Below, piece after piece: positions 1-8,910 of a stretch of 60,909 nucleotides of DNA. Both the position numbers and the translations under genes were made by a program. The stretch is taken from NCBI GenBank assembly GCA_035559435.1, contig DATMBC010000063.1, positions 1 to 60,909 on the forward strand, given 5' to 3'. The DNA comes from a bacterium. GTDB taxonomy: Bacteria; Zixibacteria; MSB-5A5; WJJR01. Position 1 is the first letter of the stretch; each line of letters starts with the position of its first letter. The notes under the pieces are model-generated. The model was not told where the DNA came from and did no database searches. It worked only from the letters and a program-made list of their open reading frames with translations.

Positions 1-2868
1 GCCCTCCCCGCCGACAATTGGGCCGAGATCGCCGCCGATGAACGCGTTGTCTGGATCGAGCCGTTCTGGCCGCGTGTGCCGCACAACAATTCCAATCGCG
101 CGAATGTCAACGCCGACATCGCTCAGGCCGCGCCGTACAATCTCAACGGCCTCGGCATCGTCGTCGGCGAATGGGATGAAGGCCGCGCCGATCCGAACCA
201 TGCCGACTTCGGCGGACGCATTATCTCCGCCGATGCCTCGGCCATTTCGACCCACTCCACCCATGTCGCCGGCACCGTTCTTGGCGCCGGCGCCGCGCCA
301 TCGTTCACCTACAAGGGCATGGCGCCGATGGCCACCCTGCTTTCACACCAGTGGTGGAACACCGGCTCGGAGATGGAGCTCGAGTACCAAAACGGCATCG
401 ACAATGTCGACATGCGCATCGCCACCAACTCCTGGGGTGTGGGCTATGGCCCGCCCAACGCCTCCAACTGCAACGCCTTCCTCGGAAACTATTTCGCCGA
501 GTGCGGCAATCTCGATGATGTCGCCCGCGGCGAATTGGGCAAACCCGTGACCATCGTCTGGTCGGCCGGCAACGAGCGGTCGACCGGTTCGCAGTATTGC
601 GGCTCGATCGGGTTCACATGGGGAACGGTCACCCCGTATGGCACCGCCAAGAATGTCCTGACCATCGGCGCGATCAATTCCAACAATTCGACCATGACCG
701 GCTTCTCCAGTTGGGGACCGACCGATGATGGCCGTCTCAAACCCGAACTGGTCGCCCCCGGTTGCCAGACCTCCGTCGACTTCGGCGTCACCTCCACCAA
801 ACCCGGCAGCGGCTACACCGTCGCCTGCGGCACCTCGATGTCGGCGCCGACCGTCAGCGGCTGCATCGCCCTCTGGATGCAACGCTGGATGGCCACGCGT
901 CTCGAGCCGCCGCTCTCCTCGACCGCCAAGGCGGTCTTTGTCGAAAGCGCCGATGACCTCGGCGACCCCGGCCCCGAATATGATTGGGGCTATGGCCGCG
1001 TCGATGTCACCGCGGCCGTCGACCTGATCGACCAGAATCGCTACCTCGAGGACTCGATCACGCAAGGGGAGACCAAGACCTGGACTTTCACCAATTCCGG
1101 CGCGCTGTCGCTGGTTTCCGTCACGCTCGCCTGGGATGATCCCGCCGCCGCCGCCAACGCGGCCACCACGCTCATCAACAACCTCAACCTGCGCCTGATT
1201 CCACCGTCGGGGCCGGCTGAGCATCTCCCGTGGGTCCTCAACCCGGCCAATCCCTCCGCCTCCGCCACCACCGGCGTCAACGTGCGTGACAATCTCGAGC
1301 AGGTCCGTCTGACCGGCGCGCTGGCCACCGGCACCTGGATAGTCGAAGTCACCGGCGCGTCGGTGCCGCAGGGTCCGCAGCGCTTCTCGCTGGCGTTCGC
1401 GCCGGGCATGACGCTCTCGTCGACCCAGCAGGCCTACAACCTCGACATCGAGCCGGTCACCAATCCCTCCGCGCTCGCCGGCGTCGCATGGCTGCCGTTT
1501 ACGCTGGCCAACATGGGATTCACCGCCGACACATACGATGTCACGCTGACCAGCAGCCACGGCTGGGCCATTGCCGACAATCCGCGCGTGATCGCGCTGG
1601 GCGCCTATTCCGACTCGGCGCTCACTTACAGTCTGACCATTCCCGACGGCACCCCCTATGGGACGATCGACACGGTCGTCGCGCTCGCCGCATCGCAGGG
1701 CGCTCCGCCGCTTTCGTCGATCGACACGATGTTTGTCACCGTCATCTCCGGACGCGCCGTCTGGGCCGAGGCGGGACGCGACTCGCTGGGTGTCGTCGGA
1801 CGCACCGTGCAGATGACCGCGCGCCTGACCAATGCCGGCATCGCCGATGACACGATCAACTGGACCGTCGGCAATGCTCTCGGCTGGAGCGTCAGCCCCG
1901 CCGCCGGTTCGGTCGCGGTCGCGCAGGGGGAGTCTGCCGACATCGCGTTCGATGTCGCCATCCCGCCGTCGGTCCCCTATGGCACCACCGCCGAGATCGT
2001 CGTCGCCGGCGTGTCGAACGATGACCCGTCTGCCGCGGACGCCGACACGATGACATTGCAGGCGTTGCCGCGCCCGCCGCATCCGGTCCTGCTGGATCCC
2101 GCCGACGCGCTCCTGACGAATCAGAGCGCGCAGACCCTGCGCTGGACGCATGATGCCTACATCGCGCCGCCGCCGGGCTTCTCCAACTTCGACTACTACG
2201 TCGACTTGGCCGATGATCCCGCCTTCACGGTCAACGCCCTGCGCACCGGCCCATTCCCCGATACACAGACCGTGACCGCGGCGCTGCCCGATGGCGCCCA
2301 TTACTGGCGCGTGCTCACCGTCAATCCGCTCGGCGACACCAGCGATCCATCGGCCGCGCGCCAATTCACCACCGACACCCAGGCGCCGGCGATTCCGACG
2401 CTGAATCCCGCCGCCGACAGTCTCTACGAGGCCGACACCACCGTGACCTTCACCTGGCAGAGCGTCCTCGACGCCGCGCAGTACAAGTGGGAGATGGCGC
2501 CCGACCCGTCGTTCACGGTCGCCGTCGATTCCGCCCTGCTGGCCGTCGCCACCCAGGATCGCGTCCTGCCCTCCTGCAGCACCGTCGTCTTCTGGCGCGT
2601 GGCCGCCATCGACGCCGCCGGCAATCGCTCGGCGCCGTCGGCGCCGCATCGCTACGCGGTCTATCAGGTTGGCGACATCAATTTTGACTGCCAATTGAGC
2701 ATCCTCGATGTGGTCGGCATTGTCGAGATCGCCTTCCGCGGCGGCGCCTTCCCCGATCCCGAGGGCCGCGCCGAACTGCTCTGCAATCCGCCGATCGACA
2801 TCACCGACGTCGCGCGGCTGGTCGATGTGATCTTCCGCAACGGCCCGCCACCCTGCGGTCCGAATTAA
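1..2868 (+). CDS. Secreted subtilisin-like (S8) protease with C-terminal dockerin, 5' truncated
   Basis: The frame is open from base 1, so the start and signal peptide lie outside the window; 955 codons are visible. The subtilase triad is present: Asp at codon 175-177 (context GEWDEG), His at 262-264 (STHVAGT) and Ser at 835-837 (GTSMSAP). After the catalytic domain come a beta-rich region like the P-domain seen after many secreted subtilases, repeated CARDB/fibronectin-like segments to about base 2640, and a final dockerin-type stretch with two calcium-loop repeats (GDINFDCQLSILDV and PIDITDVARLVDV), each followed by an FRG/FRN motif. It is probably exported and degrades extracellular protein. 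The substrate is unknown. A second dockerin subtilase lies at 36844-39114 on the other strand. Confidence 0.93.
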   Translation, partial: ALPADNWAEIAADERVVWIEPFWPRVPHNNSNRANVNADIAQAAPYNLNGLGIVVGEWDEGRADPNHADFGGRIISADASAISTHSTHVAGTVLGAGAAPSFTYKGMAPMATLLSHQWWNTGSEMELEYQNGIDNVDMRIATNSWGVGYGPPNASNCNAFLGNYFAECGNLDDVARGELGKPVTIVWSAGNERSTGSQYCGSIGFTWGTVTPYGTAKNVLTIGAINSNNSTMTGFSSWGPTDDGRLKPELVAPGCQTSVDFGVTSTKPGSGYTVACGTSMSAPTVSGCIALWMQRWMATRLEPPLSSTAKAVFVESADDLGDPGPEYDWGYGRVDVTAAVDLIDQNRYLEDSITQGETKTWTFTNSGALSLVSVTLAWDDPAAAANAATTLINNLNLRLIPPSGPAEHLPWVLNPANPSASATTGVNVRDNLEQVRLTGALATGTWIVEVTGASVPQGPQRFSLAFAPGMTLSSTQQAYNLDIEPVTNPSALAGVAWLPFTLANMGFTADTYDVTLTSSHGWAIADNPRVIALGAYSDSALTYSLTIPDGTPYGTIDTVVALAASQGAPPLSSIDTMFVTVISGRAVWAEAGRDSLGVVGRTVQMTARLTNAGIADDTINWTVGNALGWSVSPAAGSVAVAQGESADIAFDVAIPPSVPYGTTAEIVVAGVSNDDPSAADADTMTLQALPRPPHPVLLDPADALLTNQSAQTLRWTHDAYIAPPPGFSNFDYYVDLADDPAFTVNALRTGPFPDTQTVTAALPDGAHYWRVLTVNPLGDTSDPSAARQFTTDTQAPAIPTLNPAADSLYEADTTVTFTWQSVLDAAQYKWEMAPDPSFTVAVDSALLAVATQDRVLPSCSTVVFWRVAAIDAAGNRSAPSAPHRYAVYQVGDINFDCQLSILDVVGIVEIAFRGGAFPDPEGRAELLCNPPIDITDVARLVDVIFRNGPPPCGPN

Positions 2869-2872
2869 TCGC

Positions 2873-2900
2873 CGGTGGGCGCGCACCCGCGCGCCCACCG
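2873..2900. terminator. Perfect hairpin after the subtilase
   Basis: A 12-bp stem (CGGTGGGCGCGC) closes a 4-nt loop 5 bases after the subtilase stop codon. There is no T tract, so it may be a transcript-end stabiliser rather than an intrinsic terminator. Confidence 0.5.
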
Positions 2901-3107
2901 CCCGCATTCCCGCTCGGCCGCATAAGAGGCGACCGGATGGCGCGATCGCTGCCGCGCCTACGGGCCCAGACCATCCCAGTGCATTCCCGTTCAATTCTCC
3001 GCCCGCTTCGCCGATAAGTAGACAGGGGCCGGTCGACAGACCATGCGTTCACCTGCCGACCGTATGACCGTGCCGTTGCGACCGTCTGACCGCAAGTGGA
3101 GGACGTC

Positions 3108-4577
3108 TTGACTCAGCGCCATTTACGCATCGTACTCGTCGACGACGATCCCGAGATCGCCCAGGCGGTGGTCAACTATCTCGCCCCCGAAAAGTACCAC
3201 ATCCGCGTCATCGGTGATGGCGCGCTGGTCATGACGGCGGTGCGGGAAGAGGCCCCCGACGTGGTCATTCTCGATGTCCATCTGCCGTCGATGTCCGGAC
3301 TGGAGATCCTCCGCCAGATCAAGGCCGAAACTCCGCAGACCCCCGTCATCATCGTCTCCGGCTATGTCTCCACCGACAACGCCATTGAGGCGATGCGCCA
3401 GGGGGCCTTCGAATACCTGACCAAGCCGTTCCGTCTGGCCGAACTGGAGCGCGTCCTCGGACGCGCCACCGGCCAGAACGCCGGCGATCACATCCCCGAC
3501 GACGAAAACGTGCCCCTGGACGGCGACCAGATTCTCGGCAAGTCGCCGGAGATGGTCGCGGTCGCCAAGATGATCGGGCAGATCGCGCTGACCGACGCGC
3601 CGGTGTTGATCATCGGCGAGACCGGCACCGGCAAGGAACTGGTGGCGCGCGCCATCGTCCGCAACTCCGCCCGCCACAAGGCGCCGTTTTTCTCCGTCTC
3701 CTGCAGCGGCGCCTCGCCGCAGTCGCTGGAGGCCGAGCTGTTCGGCACCTTTGCCGATGGCCGTACCGTCCGCGGCAAACTCGAAATGGCCAACGGCGGC
3801 ACCATCTTCCTCGATGAGGTCGCCGATCTGTCCCTGCTGGCGCAAAGCCGTCTCTACCGTGTCCTTGAAGAGAAAATGTCCGAGCCGCTCGAAGGCGGCG
3901 AGAAGCGCCCGGTCAACGTCCGGGTGATCGCCGCCTCCAACCAGAGCCTGGTCGACGCGATGAAGGAAGGCCGCTTCCGCGTGGACCTCTTCTATATGTT
4001 GAAGGCGGTTTCGGTTCACCTGCCGCCGTTGCGCGAGCGCAAGGCCGACATCCGCCTGCTCTGCGACTACTTCGGGCGCAAGTACTCGCGCATGGAGCAT
4101 CGGCCGCACAAGCCGCTGTCGACGCAGGCCTACGAGCGCCTGCTGCACTACCACTGGCCAGGCAACGTGCGCGAACTGGAAAACGCCGTCCATATGGCGG
4201 TGCTCCTGTCGCGTGAGTCCGAACTGATGCCGGAGGATTTCCCGGTGCTGGCCGATGTCCGGCCCGCCGTGTCGCTGGACACCGACCAGGTGCGCCAGGA
4301 GTGTCGCGACATTTTTGCCCGGATCCTCGCGCAGGTCTTCGACAAGGCCGCGGCCGCGGCGCCGGGACGGGTCTATGCCGACATTACCGCGGCGCTGGAG
4401 GAGACGTTGGTCGAAGCGGCGCTGGCCGCCACCGAACAGAATCAGGTGCGCGCCGCGCAACTGCTGGGCATCTCGCGCAACACCCTGCGCGAACGCATGA
4501 AGCGCATGGCGCCGCAGGCGGGCGCCGAGGCGGTCACTGCCGGGCGCGCCCAGACCGAGCCGGCAACACGCTTCTAA
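3108..4577 (+). CDS. NtrC-family response regulator lacking the GAFTGA loop
   Basis: Receiver domain (about residues 5-115) with the DD acidic pair, phospho-acceptor Asp56 (VVILDVHLPS) and Lys106 (EYLTKPF). An AAA+ domain follows with Walker A GETGTGKE near 170-177 and Walker B TIFLDEV near 232-238, then a C-terminal Fis-type helix-turn-helix (AAQLLGISRNTLRERM). I chose TTG at 3108 because GGAGG sits 5 bases upstream; a GTG at 3096 is in frame but has no ribosome site. The stretch between ELFG and MANGGTIFLDE is about five residues shorter than in NtrC and contains no GAFTGA, the loop that contacts sigma-54. It may therefore act as a sigma-70-type activator or repressor, as TyrR and HupR do. 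It lies just upstream of pilMNOPQ, which is a likely target. No cognate kinase is in the window. Confidence 0.9.
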   Translation: MTQRHLRIVLVDDDPEIAQAVVNYLAPEKYHIRVIGDGALVMTAVREEAPDVVILDVHLPSMSGLEILRQIKAETPQTPVIIVSGYVSTDNAIEAMRQGAFEYLTKPFRLAELERVLGRATGQNAGDHIPDDENVPLDGDQILGKSPEMVAVAKMIGQIALTDAPVLIIGETGTGKELVARAIVRNSARHKAPFFSVSCSGASPQSLEAELFGTFADGRTVRGKLEMANGGTIFLDEVADLSLLAQSRLYRVLEEKMSEPLEGGEKRPVNVRVIAASNQSLVDAMKEGRFRVDLFYMLKAVSVHLPPLRERKADIRLLCDYFGRKYSRMEHRPHKPLSTQAYERLLHYHWPGNVRELENAVHMAVLLSRESELMPEDFPVLADVRPAVSLDTDQVRQECRDIFARILAQVFDKAAAAAPGRVYADITAALEETLVEAALAATEQNQVRAAQLLGISRNTLRERMKRMAPQAGAEAVTAGRAQTEPATRF

Positions 4578-4610
4578 TGTGGAACCCACAGTGTGGGACA
4601 AACCCCACAC
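4578..4610. promoter_or_regulatory. Two adjacent short palindromes, candidate operator upstream of pilM
   Basis: TGTGG-N3-CCACA (4578-4590) is followed at once by GTGTGGG-N6-CCCACAC (4591-4610), so the same TGTGG/CCACA half-site occurs four times. It starts one base after the regulator stop and about 190 bases before pilM. It could be an operator for the regulator or a transcript-end hairpin pair. I found no sigma-54 type GG-N10-GC element in the spacer. Confidence 0.35.
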
Positions 4611-4800
4611 ACGGGTGTTTGCGGACCGGCCGGGTCCGAGAAAAAAGCCCTAAATCGAACAGCCCAACCGGCCGATGCAGTAACAGACAGTCGGGAAACT
4701 CGATGGCCCGGGCGAAAGGCAATTGGCCGTCGCATCCCGCCAGGATACTCAAAGCACGACGGCGCCACGGCGCCGCATGAGAGCGGAAGTGGGGAGGATC

Positions 4801-5856
4801 ATGGGCTTTCCATTCAAACGCCGTAACAAGTCGGTCGCCGCGCTCGACATCGGCGCCAACGCGCTGAAGTTCGTGCGCCTGGATCGACACTCCGATGGGT
4901 TCACCCTGTCGGCCGCCGGCATCCGTGAAATGCCGCCCGAGGCCCTGGTCTCCCACGAGATCAAGGACCGCGACGCGATCATCCTCAATATCCAGAGTCT
5001 GCTGGACCAGTGCGATCCCCGCACCGACGAGGTGGTCGTCTCGATCGCCGGACACGGCGTCATCACCGACAAATTCGAAGTCGATCTCAAGACCGGCGGC
5101 GAGGCCGAACAGGCCATCCTCTTCGAGGCCGAACAACGCTCGCCCTTCGACGTCGACGACGTCTCCATGGACTACCACATCCTGCGGACCGACCCCGACC
5201 GCGGCAAGATGGAGGTCCTCCTCGTCGCCGCGCGCCGCGAGTTTCTGCAGGAGTATCTGCATTTGATCGAGGACGCCGGCCTGAAGACCAACATGGTCGA
5301 CACCGACGCCTTCGCGGTGCTCAACGCCTACCAGATCAACTACGAGATCGATCCGGAGCGTGTCACCGCGCTGGTCAACATCGGCTTTGACACCACCAAC
5401 GTGATCTTCCTCAAGGATGGTTCCTACCACTCGACCCGCGACGTCTCCGCGGGCGGGCGGATGATCTACGAGGCCATTCAGCGCGAGTTCCGTCTCAACC
5501 AGGAACTGGCCGCCAAGGTGCTCAAAGGCGAGCTGGAGTCGACGGTCGATCAGGACATGCTGCGCGCCACCGTGCGCAACGCCGCCGACGAATTGCTCAC
5601 CGGCATGGAAGTGGCGTTTTCGTACTTCCGCACCCTGGCCAAGACCGACGCCGTCGATTGGATCGTGTTGTCCGGCGGCGGCGCCCTGATCCCGTATCTG
5701 CCCGAGAGCGTGCAGTCCAAACTCGGCATCCCGATTGAGATCTTTAACCCGCTGCGGAACATTGAATACGATCCCGAACTGTTCGGCGGCATCGACCCGG
5801 AAAAGATCGCCCCGCTTCTGGCGGTGGGCGTCGGATTGGCTTCGCGCGAGGTCTGA
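4801..5856 (+). CDS. pilM: Type IV pilus assembly ATPase-like protein PilM
   Basis: 351-residue actin-like cytoplasmic protein of the pilus alignment complex, which links the inner-membrane PilN-PilO pair to the assembly ATPase. The N-terminus KSVAALDIGANALKFVRL is the typical PilM/FtsA-like phosphate-1 region, and LVNIGFDTTNVIFLKDG and VLSGGGALIPYL are later nucleotide-binding motifs. ATG 4801 is preceded by GGGGAGGA; an in-frame upstream extension has no pilus-like sequence and is not used. First gene of pilM-N-O-(AMIN-P)-Q, with pilN starting 4 bases after its stop. Confidence 0.95.
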   Translation: MGFPFKRRNKSVAALDIGANALKFVRLDRHSDGFTLSAAGIREMPPEALVSHEIKDRDAIILNIQSLLDQCDPRTDEVVVSIAGHGVITDKFEVDLKTGGEAEQAILFEAEQRSPFDVDDVSMDYHILRTDPDRGKMEVLLVAARREFLQEYLHLIEDAGLKTNMVDTDAFAVLNAYQINYEIDPERVTALVNIGFDTTNVIFLKDGSYHSTRDVSAGGRMIYEAIQREFRLNQELAAKVLKGELESTVDQDMLRATVRNAADELLTGMEVAFSYFRTLAKTDAVDWIVLSGGGALIPYLPESVQSKLGIPIEIFNPLRNIEYDPELFGGIDPEKIAPLLAVGVGLASREV

Positions 5857-5860
5857 GACC

Positions 5861-6586
5861 ATGTCAATGATTGAAATCAATCTACTGCCACGCGAACTGC
5901 GCCGCTCCACAAGCGGCCTCGCCGTCCCGAAATCGGCCATCACCGGCATCATCGGCGCGGTGATCTTCGCCGGCGTTCTGGGCGGCCTCACCTTCTGGCA
6001 AACCCAGCGCCTGGCCGCCGTCGAAGCCGACATCACCCGCGCACAGGCCAAGGTCGAAAGCATGCGCGCCGACATCGAGCTGGTCGACCGCCTGACCAAC
6101 GTCAAGGCGTCGATCGCCCAGCGCCTCGAGGCCATCGAGGCCCTCGACCGCAACCGCGGCGAGTGGGTGCGCAACCTCGAAGACATCGTCGCGGTCATCC
6201 CCGACTACCTCTGGCTGACGGGGTTCCGCCGCAATGACTTCAAGGCCAACCGCCCCGGACGCGGCCAGACCGATTCCACCGCCGCCCCGGTCAACAACGA
6301 CTACCTCTTCGACGGCTACTGCTACTCGCTGTCGAGCCTGGCCAATCTCATCCTCAACATGCAGGATTCGCCGCGCTTCTCCGATGTGTCGCTCAAGCGC
6401 GCCAACTTCACCGACGTCAAGGACCGCAAGGTCTATGAATTCACCGTCTTTTGCCTCCTCCAGCCGGTGTCCGATGGCGAAGGCACCGGCGACGAGGCGG
6501 TCAACCCGGCCGAACTGGGCATCGATCCCAACGCGCTGGCAACCGAAGTTTCGGTCTACGACGAAACGATGGACGACGGGGAATAA
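5861..6586 (+). CDS. pilN: Type IV pilus assembly protein PilN
   Basis: 241 residues. The N-terminal motif MIEINLLPRELRR is the PilN cytoplasmic peptide that binds PilM. One transmembrane helix follows (about residues 28-46), then a coiled-coil periplasmic segment rich in charged residues and a ferredoxin-like domain. ATG 5861 follows the pilM stop by 4 bases, implying a shared message. An acidic tail of roughly 30 residues extends past the usual fold. Confidence 0.93.
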   Translation: MSMIEINLLPRELRRSTSGLAVPKSAITGIIGAVIFAGVLGGLTFWQTQRLAAVEADITRAQAKVESMRADIELVDRLTNVKASIAQRLEAIEALDRNRGEWVRNLEDIVAVIPDYLWLTGFRRNDFKANRPGRGQTDSTAAPVNNDYLFDGYCYSLSSLANLILNMQDSPRFSDVSLKRANFTDVKDRKVYEFTVFCLLQPVSDGEGTGDEAVNPAELGIDPNALATEVSVYDETMDDGE

Positions 6587-6642
6587 CTCCCCGCGACGGC
6601 AGTCAGGAGCGTATTCGCAGACGGGCGCTGCGCCGCCCATGG

Positions 6643-7272
6643 ATGGATGACATGGACCTGAGGAACCCCACAACGCAAAAATGGCTTCTGGCGGGACTGG
6701 CGTGTTGCGCGGCCGCTTACTTCTGGTACACCAAGGTGTACGTCGACTACCAGGAGAAAATCGACGCCTCCTACACGCGTCTCGAAGCGCTCGAGACCGA
6801 GGTCAAGAACGTCGAAATGAAGTTCCGGACCCTCGATGCGCTCAAGCAGGAGTACAATGACATCGTCTCCCGCTACCGCAACGTCTCCCAGTTGCTGCCG
6901 GAGGAGAACCAGCTCTCGCCGCTTTTGACCAAGATCCACGGCGCGGCGCTGGAGACCTCCTCGCGCGTCGCCACCGTCGATCCCCAGCCCCCCGTCGACG
7001 AGGGCTTCTACCAGCGCGAGAGCTTCAATTTGACGGTGCACTCAACCTTCCACGACTTCGGCGACTTTCTGTCGCGGCTGTCGAACCTGCCGTTCATCGT
7101 CAACGTGCAGGACGTCGAATTGGCGACCGTCGAAGACCAGAACAATCCCGAAATGGAGACCGGCGGCTACACGCTCACCGCGCGGCTGACCATCTCCACT
7201 TATCACGTTAAAGAATCCGAGCGCCTGATCCTTCTGGATCAGCCGTCGATTGCGCAAACGCCGGGGGAGTAA
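6643..7272 (+). CDS. pilO: Type IV pilus assembly protein PilO
   Basis: 209 residues with one transmembrane helix near the N-terminus (WLLAGLACCAAAYFWY), a coiled coil (KIDASYTRLEALETEVKN) and a periplasmic ferredoxin-like domain, the standard PilO layout. It heterodimerises with PilN and supports the secretin. The start is uncertain: ATG 6643 and ATG 6652 are both in frame and neither has a strong ribosome site; CAGGAG lies about 30 bases upstream. Confidence 0.88.
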   Translation: MDDMDLRNPTTQKWLLAGLACCAAAYFWYTKVYVDYQEKIDASYTRLEALETEVKNVEMKFRTLDALKQEYNDIVSRYRNVSQLLPEENQLSPLLTKIHGAALETSSRVATVDPQPPVDEGFYQRESFNLTVHSTFHDFGDFLSRLSNLPFIVNVQDVELATVEDQNNPEMETGGYTLTARLTISTYHVKESERLILLDQPSIAQTPGE

Positions 7273-7276
7273 GACG

Positions 7277-8881
7277 ATGAAGCGACTGGATAAGATCGTA
7301 AGTCTCGTGACGGTCGGCGCCGTCGTCTGCGCCGTGGCCCTCCCCGCGATCGCCGGGGCCGCCACGCCGGTGCGGAATCTCACCCTCGCCAAAAACGGGG
7401 ACTTCACCGAGATCACCCTGCCGGTGCCGTCGTCGCAGTTGTGCGATCATTTCACCGAGCCGGCCACCGCGGCCCGGCCGTTCCGCATTGTTCTCAACAT
7501 CTGCAATGCCGAGCACGCGTTGACGCAGCAGCACTTCGTCAACCTGCCGCCGTGCGTCGTGCAGAAGATTCGCACCAGCCAGTTCGCGCCGAATCCGGAG
7601 CCGGTTGTCCGCGTCGTTCTCGACTTGACGAAGTCGGCGACCTACACCGTGCGCGCCGAGGCCGACCGTCTGGTGATCGCGATCGCCGACGCCTCGCCGG
7701 CGTTCGCCGCCTGGAACGCGAACGCCGACGCGCCGATCCTGGCCCAGGCCGTGGCGCCGACAAAGACTGAAACGCCCGCGGTGGAAAAGCCCAAGGTCAA
7801 TCCGCCGACCGCCGCTCCGTCCGCTCCGGTCGAAACCAAGCCCGCGCAGTCGCTGACCGCCGAGCCGGTCCTCACCCAGAACGAACCGGTCAACAATGCG
7901 CCGGTCACCGCCGCCGATCTGGCCGGCCCGAACGCCGCCACGGCCACGGCCGCGACCGACGTGACGCCGAACACCGACGCGCCCGCGCCGAGTTTCTCGC
8001 TGCCCTCGCAGCCGCTGGTCCTGGCGCCCGAATATCTCTCCGCCGCCCGGGAAGCCGAGACGGCAATGAAACAGCCGGAGAGCGCCACGGCCCCGGTCAA
8101 CCCGGACAACAACGCGCCCCCGATGCTGGCGGCCACCAATGACCCGCTGGCCAATCTCGGACTGCCGCCGGAAAACACGACGACCGACACCGCGACCACG
8201 CAGGAAGCGCTGATCGATCGCCTCAAAGCCAAATTCTTCAGCAACAACCGCGCGCCCAAGCCCTATCTGACCGAAGAGGGGATCTTGATCGAGCAGTTGC
8301 AGAACATGGACAGCGCGGTCTATGGCCCGCCGACGCCGGGCACGGAAATCGACCGCGAGGCGCTCTTGGAGCGCATCCGCCTTGCCTCGCAGCATCCGGG
8401 CATTCCCGCCAACATGCTGCCGTCGGTGCCGGGCGGCCCGGCCCGCGTCGAGGTCTTTTACGATGACCTCGGCCGCCGCGACCCGTTCGAGCCCCTGCTC
8501 AAAGGCCTGCGCTCGGGCTTCATCTCCGAAGCGCTGCCCAGCGTCGAGACCCTGCGCATGGTCGGCGTGCTGAAGGATGAGGAACGCGCCATGGCGCTGA
8601 TGGAAGACACGGAAGGGCACTCGTACATCATGCGCCCCGGCGACCCGGTCGAAAACGGCCGCGTCCTGTCGGTGGGCGAGATGCGCACCGTCATTCAAGT
8701 GGACGAATACGGATGGACCCGCACCGTGGTCCTGCAGTTGTCGCCGCGCGGCGCCGATCCTTCGAAGGCGCTCGGGGCCAACAGCTGGGGACCCGACGAA
8801 ACGGAAACCGTGACGCCGACTCCGGCCGCGCCGGCCACCACCGCGCCCGCGCCGACGACGCCACAGCCACAGGGTAATTGA
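7277..8881 (+). CDS. pilP: Fusion of an AMIN domain to a PilP-like domain, pilus secretin partner
   Basis: 534 residues with a signal peptide (about 1-28). Residues about 30-135 look like an AMIN domain (strand-rich, with RIVLNICNAEH and VVRVVLDLTKSATYTV), the peptidoglycan-binding module normally found at the start of PilQ. About 240 residues of Pro/Ala/Thr-rich low-complexity linker follow. The C-terminal 120 residues match PilP: GRRDPFEPLLKG, then LRMVGVLKDEERAMALME and GRVLSVGEMRTVI. PilP usually joins PilNO to PilQ and is a lipoprotein of about 170 residues, so this is an enlarged, peptidoglycan-anchoring version. It starts 4 bases after the pilO stop. The PilP part is firm; the AMIN call is by pattern. 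Confidence 0.82.
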   Translation: MKRLDKIVSLVTVGAVVCAVALPAIAGAATPVRNLTLAKNGDFTEITLPVPSSQLCDHFTEPATAARPFRIVLNICNAEHALTQQHFVNLPPCVVQKIRTSQFAPNPEPVVRVVLDLTKSATYTVRAEADRLVIAIADASPAFAAWNANADAPILAQAVAPTKTETPAVEKPKVNPPTAAPSAPVETKPAQSLTAEPVLTQNEPVNNAPVTAADLAGPNAATATAATDVTPNTDAPAPSFSLPSQPLVLAPEYLSAAREAETAMKQPESATAPVNPDNNAPPMLAATNDPLANLGLPPENTTTDTATTQEALIDRLKAKFFSNNRAPKPYLTEEGILIEQLQNMDSAVYGPPTPGTEIDREALLERIRLASQHPGIPANMLPSVPGGPARVEVFYDDLGRRDPFEPLLKGLRSGFISEALPSVETLRMVGVLKDEERAMALMEDTEGHSYIMRPGDPVENGRVLSVGEMRTVIQVDEYGWTRTVVLQLSPRGADPSKALGANSWGPDETETVTPTPAAPATTAPAPTTPQPQGN

Positions 8882-8910
8882 CAGGCACTCTTACGGAGGG
8901 CGAAAACACT

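Noticed and set aside
1-2868. Cellulosome component reading of the dockerin subtilase
   Set aside because: No cohesin, CBM scaffoldin or cellulase is in the window; dockerin alone is not enough.
343-2994. An 883-codon open frame on the minus strand opposite the first subtilase
   Set aside because: The plus strand holds clear catalytic motifs; the antisense frame is Arg/Gly-rich with no recognisable domain and is a codon-bias shadow of GC-rich DNA.
4578-4800. Sigma-54 promoter upstream of pilM
   Set aside because: I looked for a GG-N10-GC element and found none; the regulator also lacks GAFTGA.
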